DNA of 8,781 nt from Flavobacteriaceae bacterium (GTDB lineage Bacteria > Bacteroidota > Bacteroidia > Flavobacteriales > Flavobacteriaceae): positions 1-8,781 of the forward strand of contig JAAZXZ010000160.1 in the NCBI GenBank assembly GCA_014239895.1, read 5' to 3'. Shown one piece after another: positions 1 to 6,583 of this stretch (position 1 is its first letter; every line of letters starts with the position of its first letter). The position numbers were made by a program, and so were the translations under genes. The notes beneath the pieces are model-generated. The model did no database searches. It had not been told where the DNA came from and saw only the letters and a program-made list of their open reading frames with translations.

Positions 1-81
1 ATTTTCGATGATGGCCCAACTGAAACAGGAAAAAGATACTGTGTTAATTCAGTTAGTATCGATTTTAAGAAAAAATCTTAA
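1..81 (+). CDS. msrB: Peptide-methionine (R)-S-oxide reductase, C-terminal fragment (cut by window start)
   Basis: Frame 1 is open from the first base to a TAA at 79-81 and encodes the last 26 residues of a protein. The fragment reads FDDGP, then TGKRYCVNS, then a short hydrophobic strand and a basic tail. This matches the end of the MsrB family, where the Arg-Tyr-Cys-x-Asn segment carries the catalytic cysteine that reduces methionine-R-sulfoxide in proteins. Here that cysteine is encoded at 40-42. MsrB proteins are usually about 130-150 residues, so roughly the first 100 or more residues, including any zinc-binding CxxC pairs, lie outside the window. Only 24 bases separate it from lpdA on the same strand, so the two may be co-transcribed. 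The identification rests on one short but characteristic motif. Confidence 0.8.
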   Translation: MFDDGPTETGKRYCVNSVSIDFKKKS

Positions 82-105
82 TTAATATAATACAACTTAT
101 AAGAA

Positions 106-1482
106 ATGACGAAATATGATTTAATAATTATTGGCAGCGGTCCTGGCGGATATGTAACAGCTATTAGAGCTTCTCAATTAGGGTTTAAGACAGCATTAGT
201 TGAAAAAGAAAGCCTTGGCGGAATTTGTTTAAACTGGGGATGTATTCCTACAAAAGCTTTATTAAAATCTGCACAAGTTTTTGAATATTTAAATCACGCC
301 AATGATTATGGTTTAACTATAAAAGGATTCTCTAGTGATTTTAAGGCTATAATATCCAGAAGTAGAAATATTGCTGAAGGTATGAGTAAAGGAGTTAAAT
401 TCCTTATGAAGAAGAATAAAATTGATGTTATTAATGGATATGGGAAAATTAGACCAGATAAAGTTGTTGATGTTGATGGTATAGAATATCAGGCAAATCA
501 CATTGTAATAGCTACTGGTGCAAGATCAAGAATACTCCCGACAATTCCTCAAGATGGAAAAAAGATTTTTGGATATAGAGAGGCAATGAATCTCCCAAAA
601 CAACCAAAAAAATTGATTATTGTAGGTTCTGGAGCAATTGGTGTTGAGTTTGCATATTTTTATAATAGTTTAGGAACAAAAGTTACAATTGTAGAATATC
701 TTCCTAATCTTGTTCCTTTAGAAGATCATGAGATCTCAAAAGAATTAGAAAAATCCTTTAAAAAAAGAGGAATTAATGTGATGACATCATCAGAAGTAAC
801 TTCTATTTCAACTAAAGGAAAAGGCGTGAAAGCAGTCATTAAAACTAGCAAAGGAGAAGAAACTTTAGAAGCAGACACTTTATTGTCAGCTACTGGCGTT
901 AAATCTAATATTGAAGATATTGGATTAGAAAAAGTTGGTATTGCTGTAGATAAAGACAAAATCTTAGTAAATTCTTATTATCAAACTAATATTCCGGGTT
1001 ATTATGCTATTGGAGATATTGTTCCTGGTCCTGCTCTAGCTCATGTTGCTTCGGCAGAAGGGATTTTGTGTGTTGAAAAAATTGCAGGACACGATGTTAC
1101 ACCAATTGACTATGGAAATATTCCTGGCTGTACTTATTGTTCTCCAGAGATATCAAGTGTTGGGTTGACTGAAAAACAAGCTATTGATAAAGGCTTTGAT
1201 GTTAAAATTGGTAAATTTCCTTTTTCTGCATCAGGAAAGGCAAGTGCTTCAGGACATAAAGAGGGCTTTGTTAAAGTTATTTTTGATTCAAAATATGGTG
1301 AATGGCTAGGATGTCATATGATTGGTGCAGGAGTTACAGATCTGATTGCTGAAGCTGTTTTAGGAAGAAAACTTGAAACTACAGGTTATGATGTTTTAAA
1401 GACAATTCATCCACACCCAACTATGAGTGAGGCAATAATGGAAGCTGTAGCTGATGCCTACGATGAAGTTATACACCTTTAA
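106..1482 (+). CDS. lpdA: Dihydrolipoyl dehydrogenase (E3 subunit)
   Basis: This 458-residue flavoprotein reoxidises dihydrolipoamide with NAD+ as the shared E3 component of 2-oxoacid dehydrogenase complexes and the glycine cleavage system, in the cytoplasm. The sequence shows an N-terminal FAD-binding GSGPGG (residues 10-15). The redox-active disulfide motif CLNWGC has its cysteines at 41 and 46. The NAD-binding GSGAIG is at 174-179, the second FAD contact is around AIGD (301-304), and the C-terminal dimerisation domain carries the active-site HPHPT (435-439) with Glu442. All catalytic residues are present and the length is normal for the family (about 460-475). The ATG at 106 places the FAD motif at the expected distance from the N terminus. 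No E1 or E2 gene is adjacent, so its partner complex cannot be told from context. No clear Shine-Dalgarno sequence or terminator is visible. Other disulfide oxidoreductases such as mercuric reductase lack this exact motif set. Confidence 0.95.
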   Translation: MTKYDLIIIGSGPGGYVTAIRASQLGFKTALVEKESLGGICLNWGCIPTKALLKSAQVFEYLNHANDYGLTIKGFSSDFKAIISRSRNIAEGMSKGVKFLMKKNKIDVINGYGKIRPDKVVDVDGIEYQANHIVIATGARSRILPTIPQDGKKIFGYREAMNLPKQPKKLIIVGSGAIGVEFAYFYNSLGTKVTIVEYLPNLVPLEDHEISKELEKSFKKRGINVMTSSEVTSISTKGKGVKAVIKTSKGEETLEADTLLSATGVKSNIEDIGLEKVGIAVDKDKILVNSYYQTNIPGYYAIGDIVPGPALAHVASAEGILCVEKIAGHDVTPIDYGNIPGCTYCSPEISSVGLTEKQAIDKGFDVKIGKFPFSASGKASASGHKEGFVKVIFDSKYGEWLGCHMIGAGVTDLIAEAVLGRKLETTGYDVLKTIHPHPTMSEAIMEAVADAYDEVIHL

Positions 1483-1512
1483 TTAAAATTTTTACACCCA
1501 TATACTAAAAAA

Positions 1513-2418
1513 ATGAAATGGGAAACTGCAATAAATAGCTTCAAAAGTTATTTAAAAATAGAAAGAGGCTTGTCGGATAATTCTATTGTTAGCTATGAAA
1601 AAGATATATTAAAACTATCTAATTTTATTTTAAGTAAAAATAATTCTGTCAGTCCTTTAAAAGTCTCTCCAGACTTAATTAAGGAATTTATATATTCTAT
1701 TTCTAAATCTATTAGCTCCTCTTCTCAATCTAGAATAATATCTGGCTTAAGAAGTTTTTTTGAATATTTAATTTTTGAAAAATATATTTCAAATAATCCT
1801 TTATCATTAATTGAATCACCAAGAATTTCCAGGAAACTTCCTGATACTTTAACAATTCAAGAAATAAACACACTAATCTCAAATATTGATTTTAATTCAA
1901 GTGAAGGAGAAAGAAATTTAGCTATAATTGAAACACTTTATGGGTGTGGATTAAGAGTTAGTGAATTAATTTCACTAAATATTTCAGATCTTTTTTTTAG
2001 TGAAGGATTCATTAAGGTAACAGGGAAAGGGAATAAACAAAGACTAGTTCCAATTAATACTCTGACTAAACGAGTTATTAAACATTATATAGAAAACTCT
2101 AGGAGGAATATAAAAATTATAGAACAGTTTAAGGATATACTCTTTCTAAATAGAAGAGGCAAGTCTATAACTAGAGCAATGATATTTACCATTATAAAAA
2201 AATTAAGTAAACAGGCTAATATTAAAAAAAATATTTCACCACATACCTTTAGGCACTCTTTTGCCACCCATTTACTTGAAAACGGTGCAGATCTTAAAAC
2301 AATACAACAATTATTAGGGCATCAGAGTATTACAACCACTGAGATCTATACTCATATAGATAATAAAATGCTAATTAAAGCAATGAATGAATTTCATCCA
2401 CGCTCAAAAACTATTTAG
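1513..2418 (+). CDS. xerD: Site-specific tyrosine recombinase, XerD/XerC type
   Basis: This 301-residue protein has the size and two-domain plan of Xer recombinases, which act with a partner at the dif site to resolve chromosome dimers before division. Residues about 1-100 form the helical SAM-like core-binding domain. Residues about 110-295 form the catalytic domain. The full active-site set is visible: Arg148 in GCGLRVSEL, Lys172 in the GKGNKQR beta-hairpin, His244 and Arg247 in PHTFRHSFATH, His270 in LLGH, and the nucleophile Tyr279 in EIYTH. It starts at an ATG 30 bases after lpdA on the same strand. No phage, transposon or integron features surround it, which favours a housekeeping Xer role over a mobile integrase. 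XerD is preferred over XerC by size and by the rny/zapA neighbourhood, but the sequence alone does not settle this. The 3' end overlaps the convergent rny gene by 8 bp. Confidence 0.88.
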   Translation: MKWETAINSFKSYLKIERGLSDNSIVSYEKDILKLSNFILSKNNSVSPLKVSPDLIKEFIYSISKSISSSSQSRIISGLRSFFEYLIFEKYISNNPLSLIESPRISRKLPDTLTIQEINTLISNIDFNSSEGERNLAIIETLYGCGLRVSELISLNISDLFFSEGFIKVTGKGNKQRLVPINTLTKRVIKHYIENSRRNIKIIEQFKDILFLNRRGKSITRAMIFTIIKKLSKQANIKKNISPHTFRHSFATHLLENGADLKTIQQLLGHQSITTTEIYTHIDNKMLIKAMNEFHPRSKTI

Positions 2419-3979
2419 CAATATTCACTGCCCTAGTTTCCCTAATTACCGTTACTTTTACTTGACCTGGATAGGTCATCTCTGTTTGGATTTTCTGAGA
2501 AATCTGAAATGATAAATTTGAAGCTTCTTCATCACTGACTTTTTCACTCTCTACAATAACTCTTAACTCTCTACCAGCTTGAATTGCATAAGCTTTCTGA
2601 ACGCCTTTAAACTCAAATGCGATTTCTTCCAGATTTTTTAACCTTTCAATATATGAATCTAACACTTGTCTTCTAGCTCCTGGTCTAGCACCAGAAATTG
2701 CATCACAAACTTGAATTATAGGAGATAATAGGAATTCCATTTCGATTTCATCATGATGTGCTCCTATAGCATTACATACTTCTTTACTTTCACCATATTT
2801 TTCAGACCATTCCATTCCTAATATTGCGTGAGGAGTTTCAACATCCTTTTCGGAACTAGGCACTTTCCCAATATCATGTAATAACCCCGCTCTTTTCGCT
2901 AGTTTTGGATCAATTCCTAATTCAGAAGACATGATTGCACTTAATTTAGCTACTTCTTTGGAGTGTTGTAAAAGATTCTGACCATATGATGATCTATATT
3001 TCATTCTTCCAACTATTTTTATTAATTCGGGATGTAATCCATGAATCCCTAGATCAATAACAGTTCTTTTTCCAACTTCAATAATCTCTTGTTCAATTTG
3101 TTTTTCTGTTTTTTTAACTACATCTTCAATTCTAGCTGGATGAATTCTACCATCTTTAACCAGTTTGTGTAATGACATTCTTGCTATTTCCCTTCTAATT
3201 GAGTCAAAACATGACAATATAATAGCCTCAGGCGTATCATCTACTATTATCTCAACACCAGTTGCTGATTCTAAAGCTTTAATATTTCTTCCTTCTCTAC
3301 CAATTATTCTTCCTTTTAAATCATCAGATTCAATATGAAAAACTGAAACAGTATTATCAATTGCTTCTTCAGCGCCGATTCTTTGAATAGTGTTAATAAT
3401 TATCTTTTTTGCATCCTGCTGTACGGTCATTTCTGCTTCTTCCATCCTTTCTTTTACATAAACAAGGGCATCAGCTTCAGCATCCTTTTTTATTGAATCC
3501 ATTAATTGATTCTTTGCATTCTCTTCAGATAGACCAGCAATAATTTCAAGCTGTTTAATTTGCTCCTTCCTAGTTTTATCTAACTCAGAAGTTCTTTTTT
3601 CTAAAACCTTAAGTTTTTTTTCATAATCATCAGTATTAGATTTTAACTGTGTATTAAGATTTTTTTGTTGAGATAACTGAGAAGATATTTCTTTTTCTTT
3701 TTCTAAAATTTCGCTTTCTATATTTTTAATTTTATTTTCTCTTGAAAAAATAATTTTTTCATGCTCAGTCTTAAGCTCAAGAAATTTTTCCTTTGCTTGA
3801 ATTATTTTATTTTTCTTTAAACTTTCTGCTTCCTGCTTAGCTATTTCTAATATTCTTTTTGATTCTTCTTTAGAATCTTCGATTTGTTTAGAAAGCCTAT
3901 ACCTTTCAATCAGTTTATTTCCTATAAATCCAACAACTAAACCTAAAACTGCTCCTATCAATAAAGTGTTTGTTTCCAT
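2411..3979 (-). CDS. rny: Ribonuclease Y
   Basis: This 522-residue membrane-anchored endoribonuclease initiates mRNA decay in many bacteria that lack or supplement RNase E. The order of parts is typical. An N-terminal transmembrane helix spans about residues 5-23. A long, charged coiled coil runs from about 25 to 190. A KH RNA-binding domain carries the signature IIGREGRNIKALE (225-237). An HD hydrolase domain follows with the metal-binding His368-Asp369 in GLLHDIGK and a further HHD at 408-410. A C-terminal domain ends in VIRETRAVNIAK. I chose the ATG at 3979 because it puts the transmembrane helix at the very N terminus and gives the usual length of about 520 residues. The frame stays open up to a TTG at 4012, but that lies in a terminator hairpin. 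No Shine-Dalgarno sequence precedes the start. zapA lies upstream in the same direction. Confidence 0.96.
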   Translation of the reverse strand: METNTLLIGAVLGLVVGFIGNKLIERYRLSKQIEDSKEESKRILEIAKQEAESLKKNKIIQAKEKFLELKTEHEKIIFSRENKIKNIESEILEKEKEISSQLSQQKNLNTQLKSNTDDYEKKLKVLEKRTSELDKTRKEQIKQLEIIAGLSEENAKNQLMDSIKKDAEADALVYVKERMEEAEMTVQQDAKKIIINTIQRIGAEEAIDNTVSVFHIESDDLKGRIIGREGRNIKALESATGVEIIVDDTPEAIILSCFDSIRREIARMSLHKLVKDGRIHPARIEDVVKKTEKQIEQEIIEVGKRTVIDLGIHGLHPELIKIVGRMKYRSSYGQNLLQHSKEVAKLSAIMSSELGIDPKLAKRAGLLHDIGKVPSSEKDVETPHAILGMEWSEKYGESKEVCNAIGAHHDEIEMEFLLSPIIQVCDAISGARPGARRQVLDSYIERLKNLEEIAFEFKGVQKAYAIQAGRELRVIVESEKVSDEEASNLSFQISQKIQTEMTYPGQVKVTVIRETRAVNIAK

Positions 3980-3995
3980 ATTTAATTTTTTATAT

Positions 3996-4025
3996 AAAAA
4001 AAACCCACACAAGTTTTCTTAGTGT
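3996..4025 (-). terminator. Rho-independent terminator upstream of rny
   Basis: Read on the minus strand, ACAC-(T)-AAG pairs with CTTGTGT around an AAAA loop, giving seven base pairs with one bulged base (4007-4013 with 18-20 and 22-25 of the 40xx block). A GGG and then eight consecutive T residues (forward A-run 3996-4003) follow directly. This is a standard intrinsic terminator for transcripts coming from the zapA side. It ends only 16 bases before the rny ATG, so it probably defines the 3' end of the non-coding RNA candidate. rny would then need read-through or its own start signal. Confidence 0.7.
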
Positions 4026-4137
4026 AAACTCCGTTTTAACAGGTTTAGGGCTACAAAGCTGATCAAAAATCTGAATTATTCAGCACGATTTAACAACTTA
4101 AACTCACCCTTTTTAATTTATTAGTGTTGAGTTTATC
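4004..4137 (-). ncRNA. ssrS: Candidate 6S RNA (6S-Flavo-like)
   Basis: The gap between zapA and rny contains no ORF of note but can fold as a rod on the minus strand. An outer stem TAAACTC (4135-4129) pairs with GAGTTTA (4031-4025). It opens into a large AU-rich bubble of about 18 nt on one side and 15 nt on the other. An inner stem AGGGU (4110-4106) pairs with GCCCU (4051-4047). An apical hairpin has GCTGA pairing with TCAGC (4084-4080 with 4062-4058). The terminator lies at the 3' end. A closed stem, an open central bubble and a terminal arm are the hallmark of 6S RNAs, which mimic an open promoter and bind housekeeping RNA polymerase holoenzyme. In E. coli, 6S also lies next to zapA, and a flavobacterial 6S family is described. 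Ends are approximate. No good promoter is visible, so it may be processed from the zapA transcript. The alternative is a cis-acting rny leader or attenuator. Confidence 0.5.
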
Positions 4138-4184
4138 AAAAAAACTAATGTAGGTAGTTTTATAACAGTTTAAGGAACGTAAGC

Positions 4185-4469
4185 CTAGACTTCTTTTAAT
4201 AATTCATTTAAATGTATTAGTTTATCTTCTAACGCTTTATTTAAATTACCCTCATTAATAGACTTCTGAGCCTTTTTTGAGGCAATTTGAAGGGCACACA
4301 TTGCTAGAGCATCTTGTTTATCTCTAACAGAATAATTTTCTTCAAACTGCTTTATCATATTATTAATTTCTTGAGAAGCTTTTCTTAAACCTTCTTCTTG
4401 AGAAGGATGAATCGTCAATGGATATACTCTATTGGCGACAGAAAGCTTAATTTTTAACTTCTCAGCCAT
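4185..4469 (-). CDS. zapA: Cell division protein ZapA
   Basis: This 94-residue cytoplasmic protein fits the ZapA family, which binds FtsZ filaments and cross-links them to stabilise the Z ring. The N-terminal part (about residues 4-45) has the family pattern: an alternating beta segment ending in RVYPLTIHPSQEE, then a helix with LRKASQEINNMI. The central segment DKQDALAMCALQIA (about 50-63) is the conserved family stretch, followed by a helical tail that forms the tetramer coiled coil. Length is normal for the Bacteroidetes form. It starts at ATG 4469, 8 bases after the stop of the upstream coiled-coil gene, so the two are surely co-transcribed. The rny gene lies beyond the structured gap on the same strand. 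Confidence 0.85.
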   Translation of the reverse strand: MAEKLKIKLSVANRVYPLTIHPSQEEGLRKASQEINNMIKQFEENYSVRDKQDALAMCALQIASKKAQKSINEGNLNKALEDKLIHLNELLKEV

Positions 4470-4477
4470 TAAATTAT

Positions 4478-4771
4478 TTAATCTGATAATTGAGAAATAC
4501 AGTAATCGACTTCTCTTATCAGTGAATTAATTTCAATTTTTGTTTCCTTAATACTATTGTTATCACTACCTGTTATAGTATTTGCTATCTTTAGAGCTTT
4601 ATATTTATCCTTCATAGACTCTAATATTTCTTCATGTTCTGAATTTCTATTCAAAGCTTTATTTAACCTGTCTTCTAACTCCTTATTTCTTTCAACTAAT
4701 GTGTCTAGCCTACCTAACACTTTAGTTATTTTTTTTTCAATCTGACTAGATAAAGATTCTAAATTATTCAA
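4478..4771 (-). CDS. Small coiled-coil protein upstream of zapA (ZapB-like candidate)
   Basis: This gene encodes a 97-residue acidic and basic coiled-coil protein. Residues about 5-65 show heptad-like spacing of Leu, Ile and Val within a highly charged helix, and the C-terminal part ends in a conserved-looking INSLIREVDYCISQL segment. It has no signal peptide or transmembrane helix, so it is cytoplasmic. Small coiled-coil proteins with this kind of C-terminal tail commonly precede zapA in Bacteroidetes, and their function is not established. A partner role in the division ring, like ZapB in proteobacteria, is an inference from position and shape only. The start is a TTG at 4771. An in-frame TAA lies three codons upstream and no in-frame ATG occurs in between, so TTG is the only start giving the full helix. 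A good promoter match lies 27 bases upstream of the start. Confidence 0.8.
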   Translation of the reverse strand: MNNLESLSSQIEKKITKVLGRLDTLVERNKELEDRLNKALNRNSEHEEILESMKDKYKALKIANTITGSDNNSIKETKIEINSLIREVDYCISQLSD

Positions 4772-4797
4772 TCTAACTTACATTAATACTATACTAA

Positions 4798-4828
4798 CAA
4801 AGTTAGCATAGATAATTATTAATTTCAA
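4798..4828 (-). promoter_or_regulatory. Bacteroidetes-type promoter for the coiled-coil/zapA operon
   Basis: On the minus strand, TTG (4828-4826) is followed after exactly 20 bases by TAACTTTG (4805-4798). This fits the Bacteroidetes housekeeping-sigma consensus of a -33 TTG and a -7 TAnnTTTG with 19-21 nt spacing. Transcription would begin near 4790-4794, leaving a leader of about 20 nt before the TTG start codon at 4771. No other match of this quality is seen in the intergenic region. Confidence 0.65.
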
Positions 4829-4853
4829 TTTTTTTAAAAAAATTAATTTTTTT
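4829..4853. repeat. AT-only nested palindromes in the divergent promoter region
   Basis: Seven T, seven A, TTAA and seven T lie in series. Positions 4829-4842 form a perfect T7A7 palindrome. Positions 4836-4853 form a perfect 18-bp palindrome of A7-TTAA-T7. A direct repeat TTTCAATT flanks the tract (4823-4830 and 4851-4858, 28 bp apart). Such A-tracts bend DNA and can act as UP-like or nucleoid-protein sites. They are also expected by chance more often in DNA this AT-rich, so function is not shown. No plus-strand TTG element for the peptidase promoter is found in this region. Confidence 0.5.
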
Positions 4854-4889
4854 CAATTAAAAAAAAGATATTTATATAAATTTTTATTC

Positions 4890-6581
4890 ATGAGACGTGA
4901 GCTTATTTTTATTCTTTTAATTTCTAGCAGTCTTATTTCTCAAAACAACCTACTAAAACAAGAAAAAACTAATCCATTAGACATACCAATAATTTTATCT
5001 GGGACTTATGGTGAATTGAGATCCAATCATTTTCATTCTGGAATAGATATCAAAACAAAGGGGATTCAGGGATTAAATGTTTATTCTTATGCTAGTGGGT
5101 ATGTAAGTAGAATTAAAGTTAGCCATGGTGGCTATGGAAAAGCGCTGTATATAAAACATCCCGACGGAAACACAACCGTATATGCACATTTAAAAAAGTT
5201 TTCAAGGAAAATAGAAGAGATTGTTAAAAGCAAACAATACAAAAGAGAATCTTATGAAATTGAATTTTTTCCAAAAGAAAATGAAATTTCAGTATTAGAA
5301 AATGAAATTATTGCATTCAGCGGTAACACTGGAGGCACAAGTGGACCTCATCTTCATTTTGAAGTAAGAGATAAAAATCAAATACCTATAAACCCATTGA
5401 TAAACTCGAGTATTTATATAGAAGATGATAGAACTCCTTTCTTTAAAAAACTATTCTATAAATCTTATGACAGCAACAATGTTTTTGATAGTCAAACTGA
5501 GCTAAAAATTAATAAAATAACTAGCTCTCTTTATGTCTCTGATACATTAAAGTCTTCTGGGAAAATAGGAATTGGAATTGTTGCTTTTGATAAACATAAT
5601 CGTGCAAATAACAGCAATGGAATATTTAAAATAATTACTTCTCTTAATAATCAGAATTTGTTAAAAATATTATTCGATTCTATATCATTTGATAAAACTA
5701 AACATATAAATACTTTTATTGACTATTCATTTTTTAAAAATCATAAAATAAGAATCCAAAAACTATTTATTGAAGAAAACAATCCATTGGATCTATATAG
5801 TTCTAATATAAATAATGGTTTTATTGCAATTAAAAATAAAGAATTTTATAAGTATGAGGTTAAAATCTATGACGCCAATGGCAATAAAAGCAAGCTAGTT
5901 GTACCTATTCTAGGTGTGAAAACAAATAAACCTTTAAAGCTAGTTAATAACCATGTTGAATTAACCTATATTGAGAGAGACAAAAAATATGAATTAGAAT
6001 TTAATTCTGTTAGGGTATCTATTTTAGAAGAAACATTTTATAAGAATTTACTTCTAGAAGCTAAATTTGAAAACGATATATTATCAATTGATAAAGACAC
6101 CATCCCCCTTCTTAAACCTATTACAATTTATTTTAATACAGATCGTTATAACGACTCAATAAAGAATCAGCTATATATAGCGAAATTATCAGATAACAAA
6201 AAGATGACTAGTTACAACTATACAACAGACTTCTCTAATGGGAAAAAATCTTCCACAAAATCATTAGGCAGATATACTCTAGGTGTAGATACAATTAATC
6301 CAGCAATTTCCCCAATTGGCTTTAAGGAAAATGATTGGATCTCTAATTTTTCTAATTTGAAAATCAAGGTTAATGACGTTGGATCAGGAATTAGAAGTTA
6401 TAATGGTTGGATAAACAATAAGTGGATTCTCTTTGAACTAAATACTAAAAAAGGGATCTTAGTGTATGATTTCGATGATAACATCGTAAGAAAAGCTAAA
6501 AACAACCTACATATTGAAATTATAGATAATGTAGGGAACAGAACAGAATATAAAACTACTTTCTATAGAAAATCTAATTAA
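4890..6581 (+). CDS. Secreted M23 (LytM-like) metallopeptidase
   Basis: This 563-residue protein is predicted to be a zinc endopeptidase that cuts peptide bonds in peptidoglycan cross-links, or a related envelope protein. Residues 1-18 form a signal peptide (a basic start, a hydrophobic core, then SQ). The LytM domain occupies about 30-170. Zinc ligands His49 and Asp53 are in HFHSGID, active-site His100 is in VYAH, and His154 and His156 are in GPHLHFE, so the catalytic set is complete. Between His100 and the HLH motif lies a charged insertion (about 103-137) compared with minimal LytM domains. Residues about 200-563 are beta-rich with Gly-Asn and Asp-Gly turns and look like two or more Ig-like modules, the last around 470-560. 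The start is ATG 4890. It stops two bases before the TonB receptor gene, which suggests one transcript. Substrate is not known. Confidence 0.88.
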   Translation: MRRELIFILLISSSLISQNNLLKQEKTNPLDIPIILSGTYGELRSNHFHSGIDIKTKGIQGLNVYSYASGYVSRIKVSHGGYGKALYIKHPDGNTTVYAHLKKFSRKIEEIVKSKQYKRESYEIEFFPKENEISVLENEIIAFSGNTGGTSGPHLHFEVRDKNQIPINPLINSSIYIEDDRTPFFKKLFYKSYDSNNVFDSQTELKINKITSSLYVSDTLKSSGKIGIGIVAFDKHNRANNSNGIFKIITSLNNQNLLKILFDSISFDKTKHINTFIDYSFFKNHKIRIQKLFIEENNPLDLYSSNINNGFIAIKNKEFYKYEVKIYDANGNKSKLVVPILGVKTNKPLKLVNNHVELTYIERDKKYELEFNSVRVSILEETFYKNLLLEAKFENDILSIDKDTIPLLKPITIYFNTDRYNDSIKNQLYIAKLSDNKKMTSYNYTTDFSNGKKSSTKSLGRYTLGVDTINPAISPIGFKENDWISNFSNLKIKVNDVGSGIRSYNGWINNKWILFELNTKKGILVYDFDDNIVRKAKNNLHIEIIDNVGNRTEYKTTFYRKSN

Positions 6582-6583
6582 AA

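Noticed and set aside
313..959. Two short minus-strand ORFs inside lpdA
   Set aside because: They lie opposite a clearly conserved coding gene, have no recognisable domain and reflect low stop density in the antisense frame.
1483..1512. dif-like recombination site next to xerD
   Set aside because: The 30-bp gap has no paired 11-bp arms around a central spacer; it is simply AT-rich.
2085..2267. Minus-strand 60-residue ORF inside xerD, with a hydrophobic stretch
   Set aside because: It is antisense to the catalytic domain of xerD; the hydrophobicity comes from the complement of Lys/Asn-rich codons.
1513..2418. Tyrosine recombinase as the integrase of an integrated mobile element
   Set aside because: The neighbours are all housekeeping genes. 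There is no tRNA, att-like direct repeat or phage gene, and the length and motifs fit the Xer family.
3980..4012. Longer rny reading frame starting at TTG 4012, adding 11 residues
   Set aside because: The TTG lies in the terminator hairpin stem and the extension is encoded by the T-run. The ATG at 3979 gives the standard membrane-anchor N terminus.
4004..4184. Known metabolite riboswitch upstream of rny
   Set aside because: I recognise no conserved riboswitch core. The rod with central bubble fits 6S better, though a cis-regulatory leader is not excluded.
4557..4745. Plus-strand 62-residue ORF opposite the coiled-coil gene
   Set aside because: It is a shadow of the minus-strand gene, with Phe/Leu/Ser-rich composition typical of the antisense of a Lys/Glu/Asn-rich coding strand.
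4870..4889. Plus-strand TAAATTTT as a -7 element for the M23 gene
   Set aside because: It lacks the final G, has no TTG upstream at the right distance, and would place the transcript start at or past the ATG.
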